DNA of 64,000 bases from Gammaproteobacteria bacterium. GTDB taxonomy: Bacteria; Pseudomonadota; Gammaproteobacteria; DSM-16500. How positions within the stretch are numbered: the first letter of the stretch is position 1; each line of letters opens with the position of its first letter. Location of the stretch: assembly GCA_021324305.1 (NCBI GenBank), contig JAJPJI010000009.1:57984-121983 (forward strand), in the 5' to 3' direction. Below the pieces are notes generated by a model. The model was not told the DNA's origin. It saw only the letters and a list, made by a program, of their open reading frames with translations, and made no database searches. This document shows, one piece after another, positions 1 through 9,926 of this stretch. Made by a program: the position numbers and the translations under genes.

Positions 1-777
1 CTGGGCGCTTCGACTTTTATGACCGATATCAGTAACGACACCAGCGCCGGCACAGCCGCCCTTGATCCCACCAAAAATATTTATGATTTTGGCCCCATGG
101 CAGCCGTATTTGTAGGTTATGGGAATGTCTTTGATAACCACGCTTATCTGGCTGGCGAACTAGGGTTAAACGTTTTTGCACCCACTGAAACATCGGTAAG
201 TGATACCGCCAGATCAAATGTGACCATGACTAGCACCGACCCATTTCCTCCCGACATATCGACAGCTACCTACACCAACTCGCTTTACACAAAGACTAAA
301 GTGACTCGCAATGCGGTAGAGCCTTTCCTTGATTTGAAAGCAGGCTACCTCGTCACCCCAACCGCGCTCATCTATCTCAGAGGAGGCATCAGCTACAACA
401 ACCTGAAGATCAAAACCAACTCTGTCTATAATGCAACAGGTACCACGACAGTTATAAGCTCTGGAGGCTCTCCTGAATCAGTCAACTCTTCAGTCGCAGC
501 CATCTCATCCTTTTATTCATCACAAACCAAGAGCACATTCTCCTGGAGGCTGGGCATAGGCACCGAATATATGGTCACGCCCAATTTCGGTATCGGCGCC
601 GATTATATTTATACCTTCTATCCCAACCTCAAAACGACTGCTTCAAGCAGTGCGAATGACGTAGCCTGTGATGTCCTGGAAGGATGTGTTGCTGACACAG
701 CTGCATTTGCCAACACGAGCAAAGCCAGTTTAAATGACCAGCAAGTGATGGCAAAATTGATTTATCATTTCAGTTAA
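1..777 (+). CDS. Outer-membrane beta-barrel protein, 5' truncated by window edge
   Basis: The reading frame is open from base 1 (the first codons read LGASTFM), so the start and any signal peptide lie outside the window. About 258 residues are visible. They alternate between amphipathic strands and Ser/Thr/Asn-rich loops, as in 8-strand OmpA/OmpX-like or Legionella-type surface barrels. The chain ends LIYHFS, close to the C-terminal aromatic signal read by the BAM complex. Ligand or function cannot be told. An internal ATG at 19 exists but is unlikely to be the true start. Confidence 0.7.
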   Translation: MGASTFMTDISNDTSAGTAALDPTKNIYDFGPMAAVFVGYGNVFDNHAYLAGELGLNVFAPTETSVSDTARSNVTMTSTDPFPPDISTATYTNSLYTKTKVTRNAVEPFLDLKAGYLVTPTALIYLRGGISYNNLKIKTNSVYNATGTTTVISSGGSPESVNSSVAAISSFYSSQTKSTFSWRLGIGTEYMVTPNFGIGADYIYTFYPNLKTTASSSANDVACDVLEGCVADTAAFANTSKASLNDQQVMAKLIYHFS

Positions 778-799
778 TTGATCCAGATAATTTGAAATT

Positions 800-838
800 G
801 TGTATCTGTCCTCGGTAAACTTTCGAGGGCAGATACAC
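800..838. terminator. Strong hairpin after the barrel gene, no U tract
   Basis: A 15-bp stem (800-814 with 824-838, one mismatch) closes a 9-nt loop 23 bases after the stop codon. No T run follows on either strand. It may terminate with Rho help or protect the mRNA 3' end. Confidence 0.55.
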
Positions 839-858
839 TGAGTAACGCGAGTGGTGTT

Positions 859-1506
859 ATGATTAACAATAAAAACAAGCCTGGCTTTTCTATCCGTACT
901 GTCAAACCCTCCGATATCCATCAATTAGTCGAGCTCGAAAAGGAGTGGCCTGAGGATGCGCGCGCCACACAACAGGAACTGCAAAACAGGATAGATAAAT
1001 TCAGACAAGGCTTTTTTATCGCTGAAAATGAAACCGGGATTATCGCGAGCATCATCAGTTACCCATACCATTACCAACCCGGTGATTTAAGCAATTTTGC
1101 CAGCTGGGAGATGGTGGCAGCAAAATGTTATCACACACATGAATTACCAGCGGATGCAAATGCATTGTATATCCTCTCTGGCACTAGCAAGCCGGGGTAT
1201 GGCAGCGATCTGTTTGACGGCGGAGTCAACCATGTTGTTGATCTCGGACGAGAAATGGGAAAACACTATATTATCGGCGGCTGCCTGCTTCCTGGTTATG
1301 CACGCTATATTAGCAAACATGAACCGATTTCCGCTGGCGACTATGTTTTCAAAAAATCACAAGGACGTTACATTGATCCTTTAATTGAAAAATATCGGCG
1401 TCTCGCGTTTTATGTGCCAGACAAGAATCACGTTATAGCCAATTACTTTCCTCATGCACCAAGCCTGAATTATTCCGCACTGGTGGTCAGAGATTTGTCC
1501 AGGTAA
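859..1506 (+). CDS. GNAT-family N-acetyltransferase
   Basis: A 215-residue protein with the GNAT fold order. It opens with FSIRTVKPSDIHQLVELEKEWP (beta1-alpha1), then FIAENETGIIASIISYPY as the beta2-beta4 hairpin, a central GTSKPGYGSDLFDGGV segment in the acetyl-CoA loop position, and a long C-terminal part. The acetyl-CoA loop is not a clean Q/RxxGxG/A, so activity is inferred from fold only. It is followed 31 bp later by a P450 gene and then a PaaK-like gene on the same strand, which suggests a small tailoring or secondary-metabolite cluster. Substrate unknown. Confidence 0.65.
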   Translation: MINNKNKPGFSIRTVKPSDIHQLVELEKEWPEDARATQQELQNRIDKFRQGFFIAENETGIIASIISYPYHYQPGDLSNFASWEMVAAKCYHTHELPADANALYILSGTSKPGYGSDLFDGGVNHVVDLGREMGKHYIIGGCLLPGYARYISKHEPISAGDYVFKKSQGRYIDPLIEKYRRLAFYVPDKNHVIANYFPHAPSLNYSALVVRDLSR

Positions 1507-1537
1507 GTGTGATGACGCCATAATCCGAGGTTAAAAT

Positions 1538-2716
1538 ATGAGTGCCAGCTATTCCATAAAATTTTCCGATCCCTACCCCGTCTACAGGAAAATGCTTCAG
1601 GAAACGCCCGTCTTTCAGGACAAGAATGGTACCTGGCATCTGACGAGATATGATGATGTAAAAATGATGCTCTCGGATCAGCGCTTTTCACGACGGCCAT
1701 CCGGTAATTTTGGATTTATCAGCGCGAGCAAGAAACAAACGGCGCTTGATAACGTGATTAGCCGCTGGTCATTATTCAATGATCCGCCAGAGCATACTCG
1801 CTTGAGGGAAATGATGAGCGTAATGATCTCACCCAGATTCATGAAGGACCTGAAATCTCTTATTGAAACCATCGTGGATTCTTTGCTGGCTTCACTTTTG
1901 CAGCAATCATCTGTCAATTTTATTGAGGCGTTTGCCTATCCTCTTCCAGTCAATCTGGTGAATCAACTGTTAGGGTCGTCACTAGATTATCACACTCTCA
2001 GAAACTGGTCACTCGGTTTTGTAAATGCGATGGACAGAGGATCTCCGGATGACTTCGAAGCCATCTCGCCATCCGTCCTAGCCATGCAGCAATACTTTGA
2101 GGATCTGATCAGGATGCGCGAGACAAATCCCGGCAATGACTGGATTAGTACATTGGTCGCCATCAGGAGCACTTACCATCTCAGCATAGATGATATTGTC
2201 TCAACCTGCATATTTCTATTATTGGCCGGCCATGAAACGGTGCAGCTGTCCCTGGGTCTCGGCTTAATGCTGTTGCTGAAAAATCCGGAACAGCAGCAAT
2301 TGTTGCAGACCAATCCTGACCTGGTAAATTCAGCCGTTGAGGAAATCTTGCGTTTTGAATCGCCATTGAACAAAGCAAGCCGCTGGACACGCGAAAAAAT
2401 TATCATCGATGAAATCATTATCCCGGAAAATCAATTGGTCGTTGGATTGATCAATGCTGCCAACCATGATCCTCTGAAATTTCCCAGCCCCGATGAGTTT
2501 AATATCACGCGCTCGAACAATCGCCACCTGGCATTTGGATATGGCATACACAATTGTCTGGGAGCGCTGCTTGCGCGTCTTGAGCTGCAAACTGCATTCG
2601 CCAGACTGACACCGCATTTGCATCGATTCACTTTGATTGAAGACAAGATTGAATGGGTCGCAAATTCATCCCTGAGATATCTGTTTAATCTACCCCTCAC
2701 TATCAGGCATTTATGA
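1538..2716 (+). CDS. Cytochrome P450
   Basis: A soluble bacterial-type P450 of 392 residues, the usual length. Visible landmarks are NDPPEHTRLR at 81-90 (helix C), the oxygen-activation motif AGHET at 230-234 in helix I, the ExxR pair E269/R272, and the heme loop FGYGIHNCLG with the proximal ligand Cys340. Start supported by GAGG upstream of ATG 1538. It has no fused reductase, and no ferredoxin gene is visible nearby, so electrons must come from elsewhere. Context (acetyltransferase before, adenylate-forming enzyme 6 bp after) suggests oxidation of an acyl or aryl intermediate. The substrate cannot be assigned. Confidence 0.93.
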   Translation: MSASYSIKFSDPYPVYRKMLQETPVFQDKNGTWHLTRYDDVKMMLSDQRFSRRPSGNFGFISASKKQTALDNVISRWSLFNDPPEHTRLREMMSVMISPRFMKDLKSLIETIVDSLLASLLQQSSVNFIEAFAYPLPVNLVNQLLGSSLDYHTLRNWSLGFVNAMDRGSPDDFEAISPSVLAMQQYFEDLIRMRETNPGNDWISTLVAIRSTYHLSIDDIVSTCIFLLLAGHETVQLSLGLGLMLLLKNPEQQQLLQTNPDLVNSAVEEILRFESPLNKASRWTREKIIIDEIIIPENQLVVGLINAANHDPLKFPSPDEFNITRSNNRHLAFGYGIHNCLGALLARLELQTAFARLTPHLHRFTLIEDKIEWVANSSLRYLFNLPLTIRHL

Positions 2717-2722
2717 TTGATT

Positions 2723-4045
2723 ATGAATGAACAAATGCGCTCGCTGTTGCAATTACTGGAAGAGTCCTAATGGAAACCGCTTGATGAAGTTCTGCAAAAG
2801 CAAAGACGGCATCTCCAGCTTGCCATCAATCATGCGCGTCACACTGTACCATTTTACAAAAATTTTTATGCTCATCTTGCCAGGGATATCGGGAATGAGA
2901 TAACTGCCTTGCCGGTATTGACAAGAGACCTGATCCAGTCAGCCGGTGATGATTTCATTTCTCAACAATTACCCGAATTTCATGGCGCCTGTTATCCAAT
3001 GGAAACCTCCGGATCAACCGGAAAACCGGTCAGGATCATCGCGACGGATTTCACAAGATTGTTTTACGATGCATTGATGCTGCGTGAACATGACTGGCAC
3101 CGACGTGATTTTACGAAAAAACTTCTCTCCATACGCTGGGCCCGGCGCGGCTTTGCTGAACCGCCACTGGGTCATCAACAATCGACGTGGGGACCGCCAA
3201 TCAATCAGTACCACGCAACCGGATCCAGTATATTCATCAATGTTGCAAGCGAGACCCATAAACAGATTGATGCGTTATTGTTACATTCACCGCACTACCT
3301 GCTATCATATCCGTCTCAATTGGCAGCATTGGCGGAATATTGTCTCGATAACAATATTTGCATGCCATTCCTGGAAGAAATACGCACGACAGGCGAATCA
3401 TTGCGTGACGATTATGCGCAAAGCATCAGGCTAGCATGGCCGCAGACCAGATTGACCGATGTTTATAGCAGCGTCGAGATCGGAAACATTGCACAACAAT
3501 GTCCTGAACACAATCATTATCATGTTAACCAGGAAAATGTGCTTCTTGAGATTGTCGACGAACACAATCAACCATGCGAAACAGGCAAGCCAGGCCGTGT
3601 GCTTGTGACATCGTTGATGAATTATGCGACACCGCTGATTCGTTATGAACTCGGAGATTATGCTGAATGGGGAAATCCCTGTCAGTGCGGGCGCAATCTG
3701 CCAGTTATCAAAAAAATTCACGGACGAAAAAGAAATCGACTTGTCTTGCCAAACGGCGAGTCACTTTTTCCATATCTGGGTGAACGAGAAGACAGAAACA
3801 AGATCACGACGGCTGTCCGCAAATTCCAGTTCATACAACACACTCCACATGATATTGAATATAAAATTATTGTGTCTCAACCTCTCTCGCCCGAACAGGA
3901 AAATCAATTACGACAATTACATCAAAAAAACCTTGGCTACCCATTTAATATCACCATTACTTACGTCGATCACCTCCCTCTCAATCATGCAGGGAAATAT
4001 GAGGAATTCGTGTCGCTGGTCAACATGAATCATTCCCGTACCTGA
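2723..4045 (+). pseudogene. PaaK-like adenylate-forming enzyme interrupted by TAA at codon 16
   Basis: Homology starts at ATG 2723, only 6 bp after the P450 stop. The frame reads MNEQMRSLLQLLEES, then TAA (2768-2770), then WKPLDEVLQKQ and on into the conserved HARHTVPFYKNFY region. PaaK-family N-termini usually carry Gln before this Trp, so a CAA to TAA change explains the stop. No in-frame ATG follows; the first possible restart is TTG 2909, after the conserved PFYKNFY segment. The rest is intact: P-loop ETSGSTGKPV, SSVEIGN, YATPLIRYELGDY and the CQCGR segment. The family activates aryl or acyl acids as adenylates or CoA thioesters. Inactive unless restart or readthrough occurs. Confidence 0.75.
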
Positions 4046-4164
4046 TTAAACAACATGCTGATAATCCTTGCATATGGAAAAAATGTCCTCAAGCCTGTCA
4101 TTATATGTTAAACTGATTATACCTTCAGGGTAATAAGTATCAGTATATTTGGGAAAATCACGCC

Positions 4165-5892
4165 ATGGAAACACGCAGAATTGAACATATCCATCACGCA
4201 TTGCTAACCACAGCCAAGCAATCTCTCTTTGGAAAAATATCAGCGCTAACCCAGCTCGCCGAACCTCCCATTCCATTGACAGCGGGCGAAATGCATAAAG
4301 TATCGGGTGAAATTATCCGCTCAGCAAAACATGAAGTGTTGATGGCATTCTACAAGTTCTCTGGCGCATCGGAAGGCGGCAAGGAGATCATCTCTGCCCT
4401 GGAAGCGCTCAAGGAAAAAGCGGAACGGGAAAAAACGAAAATCAGAGTCTGCTTACTGGTAAACAGTCGTGGCAAGCTTGCCGAAACAGTGTATAAACCC
4501 AATCGTTCTCTGGGAATTGATCATCTTGCCAGCAGCGAATGGTTCACATTCACTTTTGTTCCGCATCCCACCGCCGCGTTTGGCGCGTTGCATTCCAAGC
4601 TGATTATTGTTGACGCCGAGATTGCCATGGTGCGTGGCGGCGATCCGCATGCTGACAATGATGCAACACGCGCTCAATTCGAAACCGCCTCCCTGATCAG
4701 AGGTGGCATTGTATCCGAGATACGATATGATTTTGTTGATGTCTGGCAGGCATACAGCAGCGAAGTGCTAGGGTTGCTCAAGCCATCCTCGTTGCAATCA
4801 ATCCCTACCCATACAGATCAAAGTCCCATCCCATGCCTCTATGTTTCCAAACGTGAGAACGGAAACCTCTTCTATTACACAGACTGCTTTTCACCCTATA
4901 AAATCGCTTTCCTGCATGCAGTCAATGAAGCGAAAGAAACCATTCACGTCATGACTTCCAACATCAATGATCCGGACATTTGTTCGGCGATCGCGAAAGC
5001 ATGCAACCGGGGTGTCCAGTTATATCTCATCACAGGTAAGTTCCATAATGATCATACTGAATATTACTGGGGCGGAACCAATCTCTACGCCATCGCGACG
5101 ATAGTCAGTCAGGTTGATCTCAAGTGCCTCAAGAATCTGCATGTGCGCTGGAATACGAATACCAAGTCAACACTTGTGAAAAACAGCGACCCCTTTACTA
5201 TCCATGCCAAATATGCCTGTGTCGATCTTGAATCGATTGGACTGACATTTTGCGGATCTTCGCCTCTTGATATTCAAGCAATGAAATATTCCCGGGAAGG
5301 CGATCTGATTTTTGAAGATGTCGCCACAGCAAAAAAATATAATGACAAGTTTTTTGTTGATAAATTCGCTATCGGCAAGGATTATTTTACCGACGCATTC
5401 GAAACACTGCTTGAAGTCATTGAAACGCAGACAAAGAGAATTGAGCAAAGCATCGAAAGTGAAGATCAGCGACGCAAGGCAGAAGGAATGAGAGGCGCCT
5501 TGATCAATATTGGCGGCGATTCCCGTCACATGCTCGAAAAAATCATGCTGCTCATGGAGAATATACATCCTTATTTGATCATCCGTACTGGATACAAGCC
5601 AGGCGCACCCGAATCCTATAACGCCGTCATGGAGGTCGTGACAAGATACGGCTTACACATTCATCTTGCAACGGTGCTCAAGCAAAAACTGCCTGAATGG
5701 CAGATGTCGGCTCAAAACCATGCTCCTGCAGTAACAACAGTTGCAACAAGCCATTTTAGTTTACTGAAAGGCAAAAATGAAAAAGAGATGACACGATCAG
5801 CAAGCTTCCCTGACCTTTTGAGCCCGCGTCTCGCCAATGATGAAGGACATCCTGCCGTTGAAGGTGCTGATTCACTGAGAAAAAGCATGTGA
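4165..5892 (+). CDS. Phospholipase D-superfamily protein with two HKD motifs
   Basis: A 575-residue protein with both catalytic HxKxxxxD motifs: H143-K145-D150 (HSKLIIVD, followed by GGD) and H347-K349-D354 (HAKYACVD, followed by GSS). PLD-superfamily enzymes join two HKD halves into one active site that hydrolyses or transfers phosphatidyl groups. There is no signal peptide and no membrane segment, unlike cardiolipin synthases, and residues ~420-575 form an extra charged, partly low-complexity tail. A cytosolic or translocated lipase is possible, as PLD-like effectors exist in Legionella and Coxiella; that role is inference. Monocistronic. Confidence 0.8.
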   Translation: METRRIEHIHHALLTTAKQSLFGKISALTQLAEPPIPLTAGEMHKVSGEIIRSAKHEVLMAFYKFSGASEGGKEIISALEALKEKAEREKTKIRVCLLVNSRGKLAETVYKPNRSLGIDHLASSEWFTFTFVPHPTAAFGALHSKLIIVDAEIAMVRGGDPHADNDATRAQFETASLIRGGIVSEIRYDFVDVWQAYSSEVLGLLKPSSLQSIPTHTDQSPIPCLYVSKRENGNLFYYTDCFSPYKIAFLHAVNEAKETIHVMTSNINDPDICSAIAKACNRGVQLYLITGKFHNDHTEYYWGGTNLYAIATIVSQVDLKCLKNLHVRWNTNTKSTLVKNSDPFTIHAKYACVDLESIGLTFCGSSPLDIQAMKYSREGDLIFEDVATAKKYNDKFFVDKFAIGKDYFTDAFETLLEVIETQTKRIEQSIESEDQRRKAEGMRGALINIGGDSRHMLEKIMLLMENIHPYLIIRTGYKPGAPESYNAVMEVVTRYGLHIHLATVLKQKLPEWQMSAQNHAPAVTTVATSHFSLLKGKNEKEMTRSASFPDLLSPRLANDEGHPAVEGADSLRKSM

Positions 5893-6049
5893 CCGAAACG
5901 ACGCGCATCATGGTTGCGATCCTGGATTGCTCCGGGAATCGCGTCATGTCAGTCAACGGATTTAATATGCAACGCGAGTATCTGCAGGAGGCGCAGCAAC
6001 CGGATCATATCATATGGATCGCCAGTTACGGCCAACTTCAAAGCTGCTT

Positions 6050-6382
6050 CTACGTCATATTGTAATTCAGGTTATACATAATCCAGAGTGATCCACCAGC
6101 CAAAAATGTGATTATCATTAATGTGAACAAAAATGGGAACAAGTTCCAGCGCCCCGCCGGAGACGCGTTTAATCGCAAAAAGCAGATCGATTGCACAATC
6201 AGCTGGGTAATCGCTAGCACGGATATCCCGATATACAGGCTCGCATCATCCCATATTTTTGTGAACACCAGACCAAATGCTCCCAATGTCAGGAAAAAAG
6301 AGAAAAGCAATCCCGTCAGATAGGCTTTAAATGTTTTCTGACGGTTACCAAATTCGAAATGCGCATCTTGCTGGTTCGACAT
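6050..6382 (-). CDS. cyoD: Cytochrome o ubiquinol oxidase subunit IV
   Basis: A 110-residue protein with three hydrophobic helices, matching CyoD in length and in the FGNRQKTFKAYLTGLLFS opening. The start MSNQQDAHFEFG is chosen because GGAG lies 9 nt upstream inside the end of cyoC, with a 1-nt intergenic gap. CyoD is a small accessory subunit of the proton-pumping heme-copper quinol oxidase in the inner membrane. It is the last gene of hemF-cyoABCD; cyoE is not present downstream, so heme O synthase must be encoded elsewhere. Confidence 0.93.
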   Translation of the reverse strand: MSNQQDAHFEFGNRQKTFKAYLTGLLFSFFLTLGAFGLVFTKIWDDASLYIGISVLAITQLIVQSICFLRLNASPAGRWNLFPFLFTLMIITFLAGGSLWIMYNLNYNMT

Positions 6383-6383
6383 A

Positions 6384-6974
6384 TCAAATCGCTCCCATGA
6401 GATAAACAATTGTGAATACAAATATCCAGATGATATCCAGAAACGCCCAAAAAATTCCGAGATAGGTCAAGCGCCGCTTCATGGCGGAAGTAATACCAAA
6501 CAGGTAGAGCTGGATCATTAGTACAATCATGGCCAACAGACCAAAGGCAACGTGCAACCCATGCGTAGCGACCAATGTAAAAAATGCAGATAATGCTGCA
6601 CTGCCCTGCCAGCCGTGGCCCTCCTGAACCAGATTGAAAAATTCGGTGTATTCAAGACCAACAAAGGCAAAGCCCAGCAAAAATGTTGCTGCAAGCCACC
6701 ACATCATCCTGTTTAATGCATTCCTGTAAAGCGCCAATATAGTCAAACCATAAGTAAAACTGCTTGCCAGGAGTACGATTGTTTCCAACAGCACATATGG
6801 AAGATTCGTCAGATCGCCGACACTTAATCCTCCATATATATTCTTGCGAAGCACCACATATGTCGCAAACAGACATGAAAACAAAATACAATCCGTCAGA
6901 ATATATATCCAGAAGCCGAATACATCCCTCTCGTCTGCCGCATGATGATTTTCAATTGCGATTGTGTTTGTCAT
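6384..6974 (-). CDS. cyoC: Cytochrome o ubiquinol oxidase subunit III
   Basis: A 196-residue protein with five hydrophobic helices, as in CyoC. It carries the family segments FGFWIYILTDCILFSCLFATY and THGLHVAFGLLAM. The upstream in-frame codons overlap cyoB, so the start MTNTIAIENHH with AGGT about 8 nt upstream is preferred. Subunit III stabilises the CyoB core and lipid/oxygen access path. Co-transcribed with cyoB and cyoD. Confidence 0.93.
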   Translation of the reverse strand: MTNTIAIENHHAADERDVFGFWIYILTDCILFSCLFATYVVLRKNIYGGLSVGDLTNLPYVLLETIVLLASSFTYGLTILALYRNALNRMMWWLAATFLLGFAFVGLEYTEFFNLVQEGHGWQGSAALSAFFTLVATHGLHVAFGLLAMIVLMIQLYLFGITSAMKRRLTYLGIFWAFLDIIWIFVFTIVYLMGAI

Positions 6975-7000
6975 AAGTGAATTTACCTGTCGATAGTTAT

Positions 7001-8974
7001 TCAAATTACCGCTTCGCATTCAAGGCGCTCGATTTCATCAGCCGTGATGTAATATTCCGTTTCGGTATCAAACGTGCGCATAATCACAGCCGCAAGCATA
7101 GCAGCAAAGCATGCCAGCACCAGCCAGAAAATGTGCCAGGTAAACGCGAAACCAAAAATTCCCGACAGAATCCCGATAACAAAACCGTTACTGGTGTTTT
7201 TTGGCATGTGAATGTCCTGGTAAGCAGGTTGCTCCATTTGCTTTCCATCCTGCTTTACGATCCAAAATGCATCTCGACTCGTCACCGTGGGAATAGTTGC
7301 GAAATTATAAACAGGCGGCGGCGATGGAATTGACCATTCCAGCGTGCGGCCGCCCCATGCGTCTCCGGTTGTATCGCGATATATCTTGCGATTCATTATG
7401 CTGACGACAAGCTGCAAGACCTGGAACACGACACCGCAAGCGATGATACATGCACCTGCTGCCGCCACGACCAACAAGGGACGCCAGCCGGTTGAGGCGT
7501 CATAATGACTCAAACGCCGCGTCATACCCATGAATCCGAGCACATACAATGGAAGAAACGCGGTATAAAAACCGATAATCCAGCACCAAAAGGCATATCG
7601 GCCCAGTCTTTCATTCAGCCTGAAGCCAAATGCTTTCGGGAACCAGTAAGTCAAACCAGCCAGATATCCAAACACAACGCCGCCAATAATCACATTATGA
7701 AAGTGCGCGATCAAAAACAGGCTGTTGTGAACCTGGAAATCAATGGCCGGTATCGCCATCATCACACCCGTCATACCACCGATCACGAAAGTTGAAATAA
7801 AGCCTACCGTCCATAACATGGGTGTGGTAAACGAAATCCTTCCCCGATACATGGTGAAGAGCCAATTGAACACTTTAACGCCCGTCGGAATCGCGATAAT
7901 CATGGTAGCGATACCAAAGAATGCATTGACATTGGCGCCAGCACCCATCGTAAAGAAATGATGCAGCCAGACAATAAAAGATAAAATCGTGATAGACGCA
8001 GTTGCCCACACCATCGTAGTGTAGCCGAACAGATATTTTTTCGAGAATGTAGCAACGACTTCAGAGTAAATGCCAAATGCGGGCAAGATCAGGATATATA
8101 CTTCAGGATGGCCCCATATCCAGATCAGGTTGATATACATCATGGCGTTTCCGCCAAAATCGGCGGTAAAGAAATGCATGCCAAGATATCGATCCAGTGA
8201 CAACATTCCCAGTGTCGCGGTCAACACAGGAAACGCCAGCAATATCAAAATCATGGAACAGAGCACCGTCCACACAAAAACGGGCATTCTCATCAGCGTC
8301 ATGCCTGGACAGCGCATTTTTAAAATGGTGACGGTAAAATTGATCGCGGAAAGCAATGTTCCGACACCTGAAATCTGCAGCGCCCAGATATAATAATCCA
8401 CGCCGACACCCGGGCTATACGCAAGCTCTGACAATGGAGGATAGGCAAGCCAGCCTGTCGCGGCAAAATCACCCACAATGAGCGAAATATTGATTAATGA
8501 AGCACCTGATACCGCGAGCCATAAGCTTAATGAATTGAGATAGGGAAAGGCAACGTCGCGCGCACCAATCTGCAGCGGCAGCACGATGTTAATCAAACCA
8601 AACATGAACGGCATTGCCATGAAAAAAATCATAATGACACCATGCGCGGTGAAAATCTGGTTATAGTGATCAGGAGGCAGATAGCCGGTGGATTCACCAA
8701 CAGACATAGCCAGCTGCAGACGCATCATGATGGCATCAATAAATCCTCTCGTCAGCATGATGAATGCCAGCATGATATACATGATGCCGATTTTTTTGTG
8801 ATCAACGGAGGTAAGCCATTCCATCCACAGCCATTTCCATTTTTTGTAATAGGTGATGGATCCAAGAATAAGCGCGGTGACAATTCCCATAAACACTCCG
8901 CCGCTCATGATAATCGGATTATGAAATGGGATAGCCTGCCAGGTTAAATTTCCAAATAAGATTGATTGCGACAT
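7001..8974 (-). CDS. cyoB: Cytochrome o ubiquinol oxidase subunit I
   Basis: The catalytic heme-copper subunit (657 residues, like E. coli CyoB at 663). Many membrane helices, and the conserved segments [29 protein letters not shown] (CuB His and the cross-linked Tyr), HHFFTMGAG and [13 protein letters not shown] (heme ligands) are all present. It oxidises ubiquinol, reduces O2 to water at the heme o3-CuB centre and pumps protons. GAGG is 9 nt before ATG 8974 but only 3 nt before ATG 8980, so 8974 is preferred as the start. Confidence 0.97.
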   Translation of the reverse strand: MSQSILFGNLTWQAIPFHNPIIMSGGVFMGIVTALILGSITYYKKWKWLWMEWLTSVDHKKIGIMYIMLAFIMLTRGFIDAIMMRLQLAMSVGESTGYLPPDHYNQIFTAHGVIMIFFMAMPFMFGLINIVLPLQIGARDVAFPYLNSLSLWLAVSGASLINISLIVGDFAATGWLAYPPLSELAYSPGVGVDYYIWALQISGVGTLLSAINFTVTILKMRCPGMTLMRMPVFVWTVLCSMILILLAFPVLTATLGMLSLDRYLGMHFFTADFGGNAMMYINLIWIWGHPEVYILILPAFGIYSEVVATFSKKYLFGYTTMVWATASITILSFIVWLHHFFTMGAGANVNAFFGIATMIIAIPTGVKVFNWLFTMYRGRISFTTPMLWTVGFISTFVIGGMTGVMMAIPAIDFQVHNSLFLIAHFHNVIIGGVVFGYLAGLTYWFPKAFGFRLNERLGRYAFWCWIIGFYTAFLPLYVLGFMGMTRRLSHYDASTGWRPLLVVAAAGACIIACGVVFQVLQLVVSIMNRKIYRDTTGDAWGGRTLEWSIPSPPPVYNFATIPTVTSRDAFWIVKQDGKQMEQPAYQDIHMPKNTSNGFVIGILSGIFGFAFTWHIFWLVLACFAAMLAAVIMRTFDTETEYYITADEIERLECEAVI

Positions 8975-8992
8975 ACTCATGTTCCTCTTTAA

Positions 8993-9880
8993 CTATACCC
9001 ACGACTTTTCTTTACATAGGGCTTCTACGTCTTTAGCCGGCATCATTGCCTTCATGATCGATATCCTGAATAAATATTTATTTATCGCCGAAAAATATTC
9101 GACCGGGTTGGACTCGCTTGGGACAAGCAATTGATCGTACCTGGTTTTATCCAGAACATTTGATGATCGCTTTACAGATTCAACCCAACGATCAAAATCC
9201 TTTTGCGTGCTCGCTCGGACAAGGAATTTCATTCCCGAAAATCCTCTGCCGCTAAAATTCGATGAAAATCCCTGATAATCACCTACCTCATCGGCAATCA
9301 GGTGCAGCCTAGACTGCATTCCTGCCATTGCATAAACCTGTCCAGCCAACTGTGGAATCAAAAGTGAATTCATGGGTCCCTCTGACGTAATTTCAAATCG
9401 AACCGGAACGCCTGCCGGAATTTGCAGATAATTAATGGTCGCGATATTTTGCTCGGGATAGATGAACAGCCACTTCCACTCAAGCGCGATTGCCTGAATC
9501 GTCATCGTTTGGGTTTTACCAGCTGCATTGAGCGGCCGGAATGGATCCAGCGTATGAGAACTATGCCATGTGATGATTCCAAGTATCGCAATGATGGCAC
9601 AGGGAATGGACCACCAGATCAGTTCCAGCACGGTACTGTGCGCCCATTCAGGCGCGTATTTTGCGTTGCGATTTCCCTCACGATATCGCCATGAAAAAAA
9701 CAGGGCAAGAAAAATCACTGGCAGCACAACAATCAGCATTAATGCGGCGGAAATCAGCATGATTTTCACTTCTTGTGCCGCAATCACTCCCTTTGGATTC
9801 AACACGGCGAGTTCACAGCCGGAAAGTAAAAACATCACGCTGCCTGGCAAGACAATCTGAATGAATTTTTTCAATATCAT
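8993..9880 (-). CDS. cyoA: Cytochrome o ubiquinol oxidase subunit II, lipoprotein
   Basis: A 295-residue subunit with a lipobox FLLSGCE, two membrane helices, and a periplasmic cupredoxin-like domain (EWKWLFIYPEQNIATINYL, PAGVPVRFEITSEGPMNS) that lacks the CuA ligands, as expected for quinol oxidases. The C-terminal COX_ARM-type helix follows. A GTG lies one codon before the chosen ATG 9880. It is 46 bp downstream of hemF and 18 bp before cyoB, so it is read as part of one operon. Confidence 0.95.
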   Translation of the reverse strand: MILKKFIQIVLPGSVMFLLSGCELAVLNPKGVIAAQEVKIMLISAALMLIVVLPVIFLALFFSWRYREGNRNAKYAPEWAHSTVLELIWWSIPCAIIAILGIITWHSSHTLDPFRPLNAAGKTQTMTIQAIALEWKWLFIYPEQNIATINYLQIPAGVPVRFEITSEGPMNSLLIPQLAGQVYAMAGMQSRLHLIADEVGDYQGFSSNFSGRGFSGMKFLVRASTQKDFDRWVESVKRSSNVLDKTRYDQLLVPSESNPVEYFSAINKYLFRISIMKAMMPAKDVEALCKEKSWV

Positions 9881-9926
9881 CACATGTTAACCTTCTGTTG
9901 TTGACAATATTCATAACCGTTACACA

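Noticed and set aside
4046..4164. PmrA-like box upstream of the PLD gene
   Set aside because: Only one TTAA half-site; no partner at 11-bp period.
5889..6065. A 58-codon plus-strand frame starting GTG that overlaps the PLD stop (GTGA) and the end of cyoD
   Set aside because: Coupled start is attractive but there is no homology and it runs into cyoD antisense; not supported enough to annotate.
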